NCBI RefSeq assembly: GCF_013201035.1 | Contig: NZ_CP053707.1 | Coordinates: 682,001-746,000, forward strand | Source: Arthrobacter sp. NEB 688 | Lineage (GTDB): Bacteria > Actinomycetota > Actinomycetes > Actinomycetales > Dermatophilaceae | Direction: 5' to 3' | Length of the DNA: 64,000 nucleotides | Translations under genes and position numbers: made by a program | The notes under the pieces: model-generated | The model's input: the letters and a program-made list of their open reading frames with translations, nothing else | The model's database searches: none | What the model was told of the DNA's origin: nothing | Shown here: positions 7,374 through 15,713 of the stretch, in pieces | Numbering within the stretch: position 1 is the stretch's first letter | Layout: the number at the start of each line of letters is the position of its first letter

Positions 7374-8939
7374 ATGACCGACCACGCATCGACCGGACCA
7401 TCCAGCACCACGTCGGCCGGCGGCGACGCCGCCCGCCGCCTCCTGGGCCGACGCGCCCTCCTCGCCGGCGCCGGGGGCGCCGCGACCCTCGCGGCGACCG
7501 GCCTCGTCTCCGGCAGCGGGGCGGCCGCGCGCCCGGCCGCCCTCCCCGCCACCGGGGCGGCCCCGACGCCGCTCGCGCTGCTGCGCCGGATGCTCTCCTT
7601 CGACACCCAGAACTTCGGCCAGGGCGGCAAGACGCGGGCGCACGCCGAGTGGCTCAAGGGGGTGTGGGACGCGGCCGGGGTGCGCTCCGAGATCATCCCG
7701 ACCCCGCAGCCCGACAACGTGCACCTCCTCGCCCGGATCAAGGGGACGACCTCGGCCCGGCCGCTGCTGCTGCTCGGCCACTCCGACGTCGTGCCGGTCG
7801 AGCGCGAGAACTGGTCGGTCGACCCGTTCGGGGCCGTCGTCAAGGGCGGGGAGATCTACGGGCGCGGGGCGCTCGACATGAAGGGCGCCAACGCGGCGTC
7901 GATCGCCGGCCTGCTGCGCCATGTGCAGCAGGGGCACCGCTTCGAGCGCGACATCATCGTGCTCACCGACTGCGACGAGGAGGCCGGCAGCTACGGCTCG
8001 GGATGGCTCGCGCAGAACCACTGGGACAAGCTCGACGCCGGGATGGTCCTCACCGAGGGCGGCTGGTTCCTCGCGCAGACCGACGGCACGACGCCGATGC
8101 TCGTCACGGTGACGCGGCAGGACAAGGTGTACTTCAACCTCGACCTCTACGCCTCCGGCACCGCGACGCACTCCTCGAAGCCCATCCCGGACAACGCGAT
8201 CGTCTCGCTGTCGCGTGCCGTGGCCGACATCGGCGACGACCTCGCGCCGGTGCACCTCACGAAGGTCACGCGCACCTACTTCTCGGCCCTCGCGCGCGCC
8301 ACCGACGACCGGCGCCTCGAGAACGCGATCCGGATGATGCTCTCGACGCGCAGCACGAAGGTCCGCGAGCGCGCCGCCGCCCTCGTCGTCCGGTACTCCG
8401 ACTACCCGTACCTGCACTCCGCGCTGCTGCGGACGACGACCGCCTTCGTCATCGAGGACGCCGGGTACAAGGAGAACGTCATCCCCTCCGAGGCGCACGT
8501 CCGCGTCAACTGCCGGGGCATCCCCGGTGGCGAGAAGCCGCGCGACTTCGTGGCCCGGCTGCGACGCACGTTGCGCGGCAGGGACATCGAGGTCCGCCTC
8601 GGGGCGCCGGAGGGCGTCAGCGAGGCCGACTACCTCGACCAGCTCGACGAGACCTGGGCCACCGAGCCGGCCTCGCTCGACACGCCGCTCTACGACGCGA
8701 TCGAGCTCGCGGCCCGGCGCACCTACCCGAGGGCCGAGTTCGCGCCGGCGCTGTTCGAGGCCGGCACGAGCCTCGGGCCGTGGCGCGAGCGCGGCATCCC
8801 CGGGTACGGCGTCTACCCGTACGTCATCGACAACGACCAGCTGATCGGGATGCACGGCAACGACGAGCGGATCTACGTCGAGGCCCTCGAGCGCGGCACC
8901 GACTTCATGTACCGCGTGTTCGACGGCTTCCGCGCCTGA
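7374..8939 (+). CDS. Exported M20 family metallopeptidase
   Basis: 521 residues. The N-terminus carries a twin-arginine signal (LLGRRALLAGAGGAATLAATG), so the enzyme is probably exported folded. Mature-part motifs of the M20 dizinc peptidases are LLLLGHSDVVPVE (metal His and Asp), YGRGALDMKG (bridging Asp), DCDEEAGSYGS (catalytic Glu pair) and GTATHSSKP in the dimerisation lid; YGVYPYVIDN and MHGNDERIYVE end the second metal site. It hydrolyses peptides or N-acyl amino acids; the substrate is not predictable. The ATG at 7374 has GAGGA nine bases upstream; longer in-frame starts exist but would bury the Tat signal. Confidence 0.88.
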   Translation: MTDHASTGPSSTTSAGGDAARRLLGRRALLAGAGGAATLAATGLVSGSGAAARPAALPATGAAPTPLALLRRMLSFDTQNFGQGGKTRAHAEWLKGVWDAAGVRSEIIPTPQPDNVHLLARIKGTTSARPLLLLGHSDVVPVERENWSVDPFGAVVKGGEIYGRGALDMKGANAASIAGLLRHVQQGHRFERDIIVLTDCDEEAGSYGSGWLAQNHWDKLDAGMVLTEGGWFLAQTDGTTPMLVTVTRQDKVYFNLDLYASGTATHSSKPIPDNAIVSLSRAVADIGDDLAPVHLTKVTRTYFSALARATDDRRLENAIRMMLSTRSTKVRERAAALVVRYSDYPYLHSALLRTTTAFVIEDAGYKENVIPSEAHVRVNCRGIPGGEKPRDFVARLRRTLRGRDIEVRLGAPEGVSEADYLDQLDETWATEPASLDTPLYDAIELAARRTYPRAEFAPALFEAGTSLGPWRERGIPGYGVYPYVIDNDQLIGMHGNDERIYVEALERGTDFMYRVFDGFRA

Positions 8940-8954
8940 CCCCGGGCACCGAGC

Positions 8955-8996
8955 GGACCCGTCACCTCCCGACCACGGTCGAGAGGTGACGGGTCC
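8955..8996. terminator. Bidirectional hairpin terminator
   Basis: Perfect 14-bp arms GGACCCGTCACCTC and its complement flank a 14-base loop. It sits between the converging ends of the peptidase and phoD genes, so it can stop transcription from both sides. There is no T-run, as is common in actinobacteria. Confidence 0.7.
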
Positions 8997-9022
8997 ATCT
9001 GTGCCGCAGCCGTTCCCGCCGA

Positions 9023-10681
9023 TCAGCTGCTGCCGTGCGTCTCCTCGCGGACGGTGTCGGCGATCTTCTCGGCGTCCGACCGGCCCGCGCCGCGGGCCAC
9101 CGCGCTCGCCATCGGGGCGTCCTGCACCTGGACGAGCCCGCGCTCCCGGTCGCCGAGGACGAAGGTCGCGCGGGTGAAGACGTCGGCGCCGGGGGTGGTG
9201 ACGACCGGGACGCAGCGGAACCGGGCGGTCAGCTCGTCGCGGGTGATCGTCGTGCTCACGTAGCCGCGCAGGTTGGTCCAGAACCGGAGGTCGGGGTTCC
9301 ACGCGGCCCACGGGTGGGCGCCGTCGGCCTCGTCGTGGCCGTCGCCGCCGGAGGTGATGGACGAGGTGACGAGCTCGGACCCGACGACCCGGTCGGGGTC
9401 CCCCGCGTCGAGGTGGAGGTCGCAGGCCCAGTGGGCGTGCACGTCGCCGGTGAGGACGACGGGGTTGCGCACCCCGGCGTCGACCCAGCCGCGCGTGACC
9501 CGCTCGCGCGACGCGGGGTAGCCGTCCCACGCGTCCATCGACACGGTCGTCGCGGCGCCGGGGTCGTTGTCGCGGCGGCCGAAGAAGACCTGCTGCCCGA
9601 GGAGGTCCCAGCGGGCCCGTGAGCGACGGAACCCGTCGAGGAGCCAGCGCTCCTGCGCGTGGCCCGGCAGCGAGCGCGCCGGGTCGGCGGCGTCGGGGCA
9701 GTCCTCGTACCCGTCCCCGCACGCCTGGTCGGAGCGGTACTGCCGGGTGTCGAGCATGTGGAAGGTCGCGAGCGACCCCCAGGCCACGCGCCGGAACATC
9801 TGGAGGTCCGGCCCGCGGGGCACGGAGGTGCGGCGCAGCGGCATGTTCTCGTAGTACGCGCGGTAGGCGGCAGCGCGGCGCTCGAGGAAACCCGGTGTCT
9901 CCGCGACCTTCTCGGGCACGTCGTCGGCGTAGTTGTTGTCGACCTCGTGGTCGTCCCACACGGCGAGCCACGGGGCCGCGGCGTGCGCCGCCTGCAGGTC
10001 GGGGTCGGTCTTGTACTGCGCCTGCCGCTGCCGGTAGCCGGCCAGCGTCGTCGTCTCGGGGCCGGCGTGGTGGCGCCCGACGCCGTCGCCCGGTCCTTCG
10101 TACTGGTAGTCGCCGAGGTGCAGGACGAGGTCGGGCCGCTCGTCGGCGAGGTGCCCGTAGGCGGTGAACCACCCCGCCGGCAGGTTGGAGCACGACGCGA
10201 AGGCCATCGTCAGGGACTCCGGCGACTGCCAGGGCGCCGGCGCGGTCGTGGCCCGCCCGGTGCGGGTGACGAAGCGGCCGAGCCGGAAGCGGTAGAAGTA
10301 CTCGCGGCCGGGCAGCAGCCCGCCGACCTCGACGTGGACGGCGTGGGCCCGGGCGGGTCGGGCGGCCACCACACCCGAGCGGACGACCTGGCGGAAGCGC
10401 TCGTCCCGCGCGACCTGCCAGCCGACGACGAAGGTGCGGTCGGGCATCCCGCCGAGGCCGTCGGCGGCGAGGGGCTCGACGGCGAGCCGGGTCCAGAGGA
10501 CGAAGCCGTCCGGGGAGGGGTCGCCCGACGCGACGCCGAGCGTGAACGGGTCGGTGCGGGGGAGGACCGCGGCGGCGGTCGGGCGGGCGTCGGCGCGCGG
10601 GCCGGCGAGGGTCGTCGTGGCACCGGCGGCGGCGACCGCGCCGACGCGCAGGAGGGTGCGGCGGGAGGCTGTGGTGGTCAT
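9023..10681 (-). CDS. phoD: Alkaline phosphatase PhoD, Tat-exported
   Basis: 552 residues. ASRRTLLRVGAVAAAGATTTLAG is a twin-arginine signal; a short Fn3-like N-domain (FTLGVASGDPSPDGFVLWTRL) precedes the metallophosphatase core with FASCSN (the Cys is the conserved iron/calcium ligand of PhoD), LHLGDYQYE, AVWDDHEVDNNY, WDLLGQQVFFGR and VVLTGDVHAHW. PhoD enzymes are extracytoplasmic Ca/Fe phosphodiesterase-phosphomonoesterases induced by phosphate starvation. GGAGGGTGG lies at an ideal distance before the ATG at 10681. No PHO-box was recognised upstream. Confidence 0.93.
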   Translation of the reverse strand: MTTTASRRTLLRVGAVAAAGATTTLAGPRADARPTAAAVLPRTDPFTLGVASGDPSPDGFVLWTRLAVEPLAADGLGGMPDRTFVVGWQVARDERFRQVVRSGVVAARPARAHAVHVEVGGLLPGREYFYRFRLGRFVTRTGRATTAPAPWQSPESLTMAFASCSNLPAGWFTAYGHLADERPDLVLHLGDYQYEGPGDGVGRHHAGPETTTLAGYRQRQAQYKTDPDLQAAHAAAPWLAVWDDHEVDNNYADDVPEKVAETPGFLERRAAAYRAYYENMPLRRTSVPRGPDLQMFRRVAWGSLATFHMLDTRQYRSDQACGDGYEDCPDAADPARSLPGHAQERWLLDGFRRSRARWDLLGQQVFFGRRDNDPGAATTVSMDAWDGYPASRERVTRGWVDAGVRNPVVLTGDVHAHWACDLHLDAGDPDRVVGSELVTSSITSGGDGHDEADGAHPWAAWNPDLRFWTNLRGYVSTTITRDELTARFRCVPVVTTPGADVFTRATFVLGDRERGLVQVQDAPMASAVARGAGRSDAEKIADTVREETHGSS

Positions 10682-10896
10682 GCGCGCCACCCTCCCCGCC
10701 GGTCGACGACCTCCGGGCGAGCGCGGCACGAGGAGCACGTGAAGCGTCCGTGGCCCGCGGGTGGCCGGGGCCCCAGCGGTTCGTCCGCTGCCGGTCAGCG
10801 GCGGGTCAGGACATCCCGGGCGGCGCCTCGATGCCGCCGTCTGGCGCCGTCTAGTGCTTCCCCTAGAGAGCCGCAGACTCGGGCATCGACGGTGGT

Positions 10897-10925
10897 TTGC
10901 CCCCGCGACGCGGGCGTGCGACAGT
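10897..10925 (+). promoter_or_regulatory. Predicted sigma-70-type promoter of the guanidine riboswitch/exporter unit
   Basis: TTGCCC (10897-10902) and GACAGT (10920-10925) are separated by 17 bases, placing transcription start about 20 bases before the riboswitch. The rest of 10682-10896 holds a GC-rich stretch in which I see no gene. Confidence 0.4.
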
Positions 10926-10947
10926 GGCGACAGGGCCCGTCACGGGC

Positions 10948-10994
10948 TCCCGGACGAGGGGTGCCGTACCCGGTGACGCGACAAGACGGCCCGC
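10948..10994 (+). ncRNA. Guanidine-III riboswitch (ykkC-III class)
   Basis: The sequence carries the conserved parts of the class: CCGGACGAGG from 10950, GCCGTACCCGGT from 10963, and ACAAGACGGC at 10981-10990. GCCGT (10963-10967) can pair with ACGGC (10986-10990) as the pseudoknot that closes around guanidinium. The pseudoknot strand ends directly before the AGGAG ribosome site (10995-10999) of the exporter gene, so ligand binding probably exposes or hides translation start. The match was judged against the remembered consensus, not by a covariance-model search. Confidence 0.88.
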
Positions 10995-11005
10995 AGGAGC
11001 ACGTC

Positions 11006-11320
11006 ATGTCGTGGGTCGTCCTCGTCCTCTCCGGTGTCCTCGAGGCCGTCTGGGCCACCGCCCTCGGCCGGTCCGAGGGCCTGAGCCGTCCTGTCCCCGC
11101 CGTCGTCTTCGTGCTCGCCCTCGCCGCGAGCATGGGCGGGCTCGGCTGGGCGATGCGCGAGCTGCCCGTCGGCACCGCCTACGCGGTGTGGGTGGGCATC
11201 GGCGCGGTGCTCACCGTGTCGGTCGCGATGGCCACCGGCGAGGAGCCGCTGTCGCTCGTGCGGGTGCTGCTCGTGCTCGGCATCGTCGGGTGCGTCGTCG
11301 GCCTCAAGCTCGTCTCCTGA
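11006..11320 (+). CDS. gdx: Guanidinium exporter of the small multidrug resistance family (Gdx/SugE)
   Basis: 104 residues and four membrane helices. Positions match those known to matter in guanidinium exporters of the SMR family: E13 (proton/substrate carboxylate), W16, S42, Y59 and W62. Such proteins swap guanidinium out against protons as dual-topology dimers. The riboswitch directly upstream senses guanidine, which fixes the substrate far better than sequence alone would. AGGAG precedes the ATG at 11006. It is monocistronic and followed by a strong palindrome at 11359-11404. Confidence 0.93.
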   Translation: MSWVVLVLSGVLEAVWATALGRSEGLSRPVPAVVFVLALAASMGGLGWAMRELPVGTAYAVWVGIGAVLTVSVAMATGEEPLSLVRVLLVLGIVGCVVGLKLVS

Positions 11321-11358
11321 CCGGGCCCGCGCCCCCTCCGTCCCCCGTCGACACCGGG

Positions 11359-11404
11359 CTACACCGCAGTAACCGTCGCTCCAGCGACACTTACTGCGGT
11401 GTAG
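11359..11404. terminator. Two-level palindrome, probable bidirectional terminator
   Basis: Outer arms CTACACCGCAGTAA (11359-11372) and their complement (11391-11404) are perfect; the loop itself holds GTCGCT-CC-AGCGAC. It lies between the converging gdx and rhodanese genes, so a terminator role for both strands is likely. Confidence 0.7.
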
Positions 11405-11423
11405 CGCGCGTCGGTCGCCGGGG

Positions 11424-11762
11424 TCAGGGGACCTGGGGCTGCGCGCCGTCGGTCGCCTCGAGCGGGCGCCCGGCGTCCTGCCAGGCGCGCATCCCGCCCT
11501 CGAGGTTGGCGACCTCGTAGCCCTGCTGCGCGAGCCACGGCAGCACCCGCGCGACGCGCCCGCCGGAGCGGCAGGTGACGACGAGCGGCTCGTCGCGGTC
11601 GAGGAAGGGCGCCAGCTCGTCGAGCCGCTGCGGCAGCTCGGCCATCGGGATGTGCAGCGCGTGCGGGGCGTGCCCCCGGTCCCACTCGTCCTGCTCGCGG
11701 ATGTCCAGGAAGGTCGCGTCGTCGGGGACCGCGGAGACCGGCACGTCGGGGAAGTCGCTCAT
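11424..11762 (-). CDS. Single-domain rhodanese-like sulfurtransferase
   Basis: 112 residues, one rhodanese domain: ATFLDIREQDEWDRGHAPHALHIP at the start and the active-site loop VTCRSGGRV (Cys about residue 64), ending with VANLEGGMRAWQDAG. The complete loop with cysteine suggests an active persulfide carrier of the GlpE/PspE size class. The start at 11762 is chosen because SDFPDVP is the domain beginning; an ATG four codons earlier is equally possible and the ribosome site is weak for both. Its neighbour is a DNA glycosylase, with no evident functional link. Confidence 0.85.
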   Translation of the reverse strand: MSDFPDVPVSAVPDDATFLDIREQDEWDRGHAPHALHIPMAELPQRLDELAPFLDRDEPLVVTCRSGGRVARVLPWLAQQGYEVANLEGGMRAWQDAGRPLEATDGAQPQVP

Positions 11763-11812
11763 GCGTCCCAGCATCGCAAACGCCGCGCCCGGCACCGCTC
11801 GCGGCGTCCGCG

Positions 11813-12673
11813 CTACTTGAGGAACTTGCTCGTGCGCCGGTCGGCGAGCGGCTTGCCCCCGGTCTGGCAGGTCGCGCAGTACTGCAGCGAGGAGTCGGCG
11901 AAGGAGACCTCGCGGACGACGTCGCCGCACTCGGGGCAGGTCTCGCCGGTGCGGCCGTGCACCCGCATCCCGGCCCGCTTGGCGTCCTTGAGCTCCTTGG
12001 CCGGCTTGCCCGAGGCCGTCGCCACGGCGTGGGCGAGGGTCTCGCGCAGCGCGGCGTACAGCCGGGTCACCTGCTCGGCGTCGAGCTTCGCGGCGATCGC
12101 GAACGGCGACAGCTTGGCGACGTGCAGCACCTCGTCGGAGTACGCGTTGCCGACGCCGGCGACGATCGACTGGTCGCGCAGCAGCCCCTTCACCTGCATC
12201 CGGTGCGCGGCGAGGATGCCGGCGAAGACCTCCTCGGTGAAGGCGTCGGCCAGGGGGTCGGGGCCGAGCGAGACGATGCCCGGGACGTCCTCGACGCGGT
12301 TGACGACGTAGGCGGCCAGGCGCTTCTGCGTGCCGGCCTCGGTGAGGTCGAAGCCCGAGGAGTCGTCGAACCGCACCCGCAGCGCGATCGGCGACTTGCC
12401 CGGCCGCAGCACCGTCGCGGGCATCGCGTCGGACCAGCGCAGCCACCCGGCCCGGGCGAGGTGGAACACCAGATGCGTTCCGCCGCAGTCGAGGTCGAGG
12501 AACTTGCCGTGCCGCGAGACGCCGTCGACGGGCGCACCGACGAGGGCGTCCGGGGGCGGCGTGAACGTCTTGAGGACGTGGAAGCTCCCGAGCTCGACGC
12601 CGGTGACGACGAGCCCGTCGGTGCGCTGCCGGAGGAAGTCCGCCAGCGCCTGCACCTCGGGCAGCTCGGGCAT
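11813..12673 (-). CDS. Fpg/Nei family DNA glycosylase
   Basis: 286 residues. The N-terminus MPELPEVQ provides the catalytic proline and glutamate; HGKFLDL has the conserved lysine; QSIVAGVGNAYSDEVL is the helix-two-turn-helix; and CPECGDVVREVSF...CATC is the C-terminal zinc finger. Such enzymes remove oxidised bases and nick the abasic site. The N-terminal sequence is Fpg-like, but the rest (FTPPPDALVGAPV, SSGFDLTEAGTQKRL) resembles the third actinobacterial paralogue rather than MutM, so no mutM symbol is given. A second family member lies at 40243-41079. Confidence 0.88.
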   Translation of the reverse strand: MPELPEVQALADFLRQRTDGLVVTGVELGSFHVLKTFTPPPDALVGAPVDGVSRHGKFLDLDCGGTHLVFHLARAGWLRWSDAMPATVLRPGKSPIALRVRFDDSSGFDLTEAGTQKRLAAYVVNRVEDVPGIVSLGPDPLADAFTEEVFAGILAAHRMQVKGLLRDQSIVAGVGNAYSDEVLHVAKLSPFAIAAKLDAEQVTRLYAALRETLAHAVATASGKPAKELKDAKRAGMRVHGRTGETCPECGDVVREVSFADSSLQYCATCQTGGKPLADRRTSKFLK

Positions 12674-12711
12674 GCCCCGACGCTACCGTCCGCCGCCGGT
12701 GCCCGGGGCGG

Positions 12712-13863
12712 TCAGCGCTCGTCCGGGTCCTCGACGAGGTAGTCCGGCGGGTCGTCGGGCGAGGTGACGACGGTGGACGCGTACTCGCGCAGCGTCCGCT
12801 GCGGCACGCCGCCCTCCCAGAGCCCGCGCACCCGGCGGGTCAGCTCGTAGCCGTCGGGGCCGCGGACCACCGGCACCTCGAGCCGCTCGGTCGGGGCCGG
12901 CGCGATGTCGTCGGTCGCCACGGGGATGACGTGCGAGAGCACCTGCTCGCCGGCGGTCAGCTCGCGGATCGCGACGCCCCGCACCCGGTCCGGGCGGGCC
13001 GCCGCGAACTCGGTGTACAGGCGCGGGTCGTGCTGGCCGTCGTCGCCGACGAGCAGCCAGCGCACGTTGGGCAGCTCGCGCGCCAGCCGGTGCAGCTGGG
13101 CCTGCTTGTGCTCCTGACCCGAGCGGAACCATCCCGTGTTCGTCGGGCCCCAGTCGGTGAGCAGCATCGGGCCGGCCGGGTAGCCGTTGCGCTGGAGGAA
13201 GCGGGTCAGCTGCGGCGCGGTGTTCCAGGCCCCCGTCGAGAGGTAGACCACCGGCGCCTCGGGGTGCGCCGCGAGCAGCTCGCGGTACATCGTCGCCATC
13301 CCCGCGACGGGGCGGCGGGCGCCCTCGGAGCGCAGGAACGTGTTCCACGCCGCGATCATCGGCCGCGGCAGCGACGTCGAGAGCACCGTGTCGTCGATGT
13401 CCGAGATGATCCCGTGCGTCACCTGCGAGCCGACGACGAGCACCGGCACGTCGATCGTCTCGGCCCGCGGCGAGGAGAGGAACACCTGGTGCCAGCCGGG
13501 CGTCAGCCCGTGGCCGCGCACGACGAGGTCGATGAACCCGCCGCGGTCGGTGCGGGTGCTCACGAGGCGCTCGTTGACCCGCACGGTCACCGGCTCCTCG
13601 ACCGCCGGCGTCGCGAAGAAGGCCCGCCAGCCGCGCGTCTCGGACTCGACGGCGCGCAGCCGGGCGGCGTACGTCGGCTCGGTCGGCTCGTCCTCGGGGC
13701 GGCCCCGGGTGTGGATGACCCGGCCGAACACGCGCAGCTGGGTCGTGCTGCCGTAGCCGGTCGACGGGACGATCCGGGTCACCCAGCCGCGGGCCTCGAG
13801 AAAGCGCGCCTTGCGGCTGGTGTAGGCATCCTCGACGAGGGCTGCGGCGTGGGGTCGCGCCAT
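12712..13863 (-). CDS. App1 family phosphatase domain protein (DUF2183)
   Basis: 383 residues. The C-terminal half has ISDIDDTVLST (DxDxT nucleophile motif of HAD-type phosphatases), VVYLSTGAWNTAPQL and LVGDDGQHDPRLY, which define the App1/DUF2183 domain named after the yeast actin-patch phosphatidate phosphatase. The N-terminal half is a beta-rich domain (RVFGRVIHTRGRP, TRTDRGGFIDL). No signal peptide is visible, so it is probably cytoplasmic. Phosphatidate phosphatase activity in bacteria is inferred from the family name only. It lies between the glycosylase and GAF-ANTAR genes on the same strand with spacings too long for clear coupling. Confidence 0.85.
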   Translation of the reverse strand: MARPHAAALVEDAYTSRKARFLEARGWVTRIVPSTGYGSTTQLRVFGRVIHTRGRPEDEPTEPTYAARLRAVESETRGWRAFFATPAVEEPVTVRVNERLVSTRTDRGGFIDLVVRGHGLTPGWHQVFLSSPRAETIDVPVLVVGSQVTHGIISDIDDTVLSTSLPRPMIAAWNTFLRSEGARRPVAGMATMYRELLAAHPEAPVVYLSTGAWNTAPQLTRFLQRNGYPAGPMLLTDWGPTNTGWFRSGQEHKQAQLHRLARELPNVRWLLVGDDGQHDPRLYTEFAAARPDRVRGVAIRELTAGEQVLSHVIPVATDDIAPAPTERLEVPVVRGPDGYELTRRVRGLWEGGVPQRTLREYASTVVTSPDDPPDYLVEDPDER

Positions 13864-13886
13864 GACCCGACTCTAGGACACGCGCG

Positions 13887-14660
13887 TCAGGCGCTCGCAC
13901 CGCCGGTCGCCGGCCCCCGGCGCAGGGCCCCGGCGACGACGTCCTCGGCGAGCACGCGCACCTTGACGTTGCGGTCCTGCGAGGTCTTGCGCAGGATCTC
14001 GAACGCGTCGTGCTCGGGCACGCCGCGCAGCGCCATGATGACGCCCTTCGCCTGCTCGATGACGGCGCGGCTGGCCATCGCCTGCTCGAGCTGGCCGGCG
14101 AGCTCGCGCATCCCGTCGAGGGCGGTGACGGCGACGATGGCGTCCGCGCACCGGCTCGCCGCGACCCGCACGAGGGCGGCGTCGAGGCCGTCGAAGGCGT
14201 CGGTGGCCCAGGCGTAGAGGTTGAGCGCACCGACGCACTGGTCGCCGCTGACGAGCGGGACGGCGTACAGGCTGCGCAGGCCGTCCTCGCGCGAGGCCTG
14301 GGCGAACAGCGGCCAGCGGCCGTCGTCGGTGCAGAGGTCGCTCACGTGCTGCTCGGCGCGGGTGCGGGCGGCCTCGAGGCAGGGGCCCTCGTCGAGCGCG
14401 TACTGGACGGCGTCGATCTCGAGGGTCTGGACGGTCGTGTAGGCGGCGGTGTGCGGCCGGTCGTTGGACAGGACCGTCACGCCCACCTCGTCGCAGCCGT
14501 CGATGGCCCGGCGGACCGCGTGGACGACGCGCTCGAGGTAGTCCGACAGCTCGCCCATCGACGCCAGGACGCCGCTCACCTCGTCGGACAGACGGGCCAT
14601 GAGGGCACCCTGGTCGGTGTCCTCGTCCTCCGGGGGCGGGATGGTCAACGTGTTCGTCAT
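13887..14660 (-). CDS. GAF and ANTAR domain RNA-binding regulator
   Basis: 257 residues. Residues about 35-180 form a GAF domain (VLSNDRPHTAAYTT, LDEGPCLEAART, SLYAVPLVSGDQCVGALNLYA). The C-terminal ANTAR domain (LEQAMASRAVIEQAKGVIMALRGVPEHDAFEILRKTS) has the AKGxxM pattern that binds paired hairpins in leader RNAs to prevent termination. The protein is therefore a likely ligand-controlled antiterminator. No obvious dual-hairpin target was identified near it. The ATG at 14660 is used; the upstream sequence GATTCCCCTGA reads on the minus strand as a usable ribosome site (AGGGGA). Confidence 0.9.
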   Translation of the reverse strand: MTNTLTIPPPEDEDTDQGALMARLSDEVSGVLASMGELSDYLERVVHAVRRAIDGCDEVGVTVLSNDRPHTAAYTTVQTLEIDAVQYALDEGPCLEAARTRAEQHVSDLCTDDGRWPLFAQASREDGLRSLYAVPLVSGDQCVGALNLYAWATDAFDGLDAALVRVAASRCADAIVAVTALDGMRELAGQLEQAMASRAVIEQAKGVIMALRGVPEHDAFEILRKTSQDRNVKVRVLAEDVVAGALRRGPATGGASA

Positions 14661-14753
14661 CAGGGGAATCCTCCGAGGTCACCCGGTCTGCTCGACGTGC
14701 AGGATACCCAGCGCGCCCGGGTGCGAGGGCCCGCGGATGCCACGATGGGACGC

Positions 14754-15521
14754 ATGCCGCGCCGGTACCGCAAGACCTCGACGGCGGCCCCCGCCGGCTA
14801 CTTCGCCTGGGAGGCCGCCGGGCTGCGCTGGCTCGGGGCCGCGGGCGGCGCCGCCGTGGCCGAGGTCCTCGACGCCGGCCCGCACCACCTCGAGCTGCCG
14901 CTCCTCGACGCCGCGCCCCCGACCCCGCGGGCCGCCGAGGACCTCGGCCGCGGCCTCGCCACGCTCCACGCGGTGGGCGCCGGCGGATGGGGCGCCGGCC
15001 CCGACGGCTGGGACGGCGACGGCTGGCTCGGGCCGCTCAGCGAGCCGCTCCCGCTGCGCCTGGGCCGGTGGGGCACCTGGGGCGCGTTCTACGGCCAGGC
15101 CCGGGTGCTGCCGCTGGCACGCCTGGGCCGCGAGCGCGGCACCTTCGACGACGCCGACGTCGCGGTGCTCGAACGGCTCGCGGAGCGGGTCGGGTCCGGG
15201 GCGTTCGACACCCCCGACGCGCCCGCCCGCCTGCACGGCGACCTCTGGTCGGGCAACGTCGTGTGGACGCGCGAGGGCGCGGTGCTCATCGACCCGGCGG
15301 CCCACGGCGGCCACCGCGAGGGCGACCTCGCGCTGCTCGCCCTCTTCGGCGCCCCGGGGCTCGAGCGGCTGCTCGCGGCCTACGACGAGGCCGCGCCCCT
15401 GGCCGACGGCTGGCGCTCGCGGGTGCAGCTGCACCAGGTGCACCCGCTGCTGCTGCACGCCGTGCTCTTCGGGGGCGGCTACGTCCGCCAGGCCCTCGAC
15501 GCCGCGCGCCGCTACCTCTGA
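14754..15521 (+). CDS. Fructosamine kinase family protein
   Basis: 255 residues from the ATG at 14754 (an ATG at 14745 would add three). The kinase-fold motifs are RKTSTAAPAGYFAWEAAGLRWL at the start, LARLGRERG, the catalytic loop ARLHGDLWSGNVVW (HGDxxxxN) and VLIDPAAHGGHREGDLALL (DPA in place of DFG), as in fructosamine-3-kinase/ketosamine kinase relatives that phosphorylate glycated amines for deglycation. The segment between is shorter than in human FN3K but normal for bacteria. It is followed, 10 bases after its stop, by the second 34-bp palindrome array. Confidence 0.88.
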   Translation: MPRRYRKTSTAAPAGYFAWEAAGLRWLGAAGGAAVAEVLDAGPHHLELPLLDAAPPTPRAAEDLGRGLATLHAVGAGGWGAGPDGWDGDGWLGPLSEPLPLRLGRWGTWGAFYGQARVLPLARLGRERGTFDDADVAVLERLAERVGSGAFDTPDAPARLHGDLWSGNVVWTREGAVLIDPAAHGGHREGDLALLALFGAPGLERLLAAYDEAAPLADGWRSRVQLHQVHPLLLHAVLFGGGYVRQALDAARRYL

Positions 15522-15530
15522 CCCCCGACC

Positions 15531-15668
15531 GTGCAGGAATCGACACTTTCGACGATTCCTGCACGCCCGGGCAGCGTCCACCGTGCGCGAATCGACACTT
15601 TCGACGATTGATGCACGCCCGGGCCACGCCGACCGTGCACGAATCGACACTTTCGACGATTCCGGCAC
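15531..15668. repeat. Tandem array of the 34-bp palindrome, second locus (three units, 52-bp period)
   Basis: Units at 15531-15564, 15583-15616 and 15635-15668 read GTGC...ATCGACACTTTCGACGATT...GCAC. In inverse orientation they match the units at 5709-5856 over most of their length. Unit 1 has perfect 12-bp arms (GTGCAGGAATCG and complement). The 18-base spacers (GCCCGGGC...) are conserved within this array but differ from the 23-base spacers of the other. The array lies between two genes on the plus strand. Confidence 0.85.
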
Positions 15669-15713
15669 GCCCGCCCACGGTGCCGACCGGACGGCACTCG
15701 ACATACTGACCCC

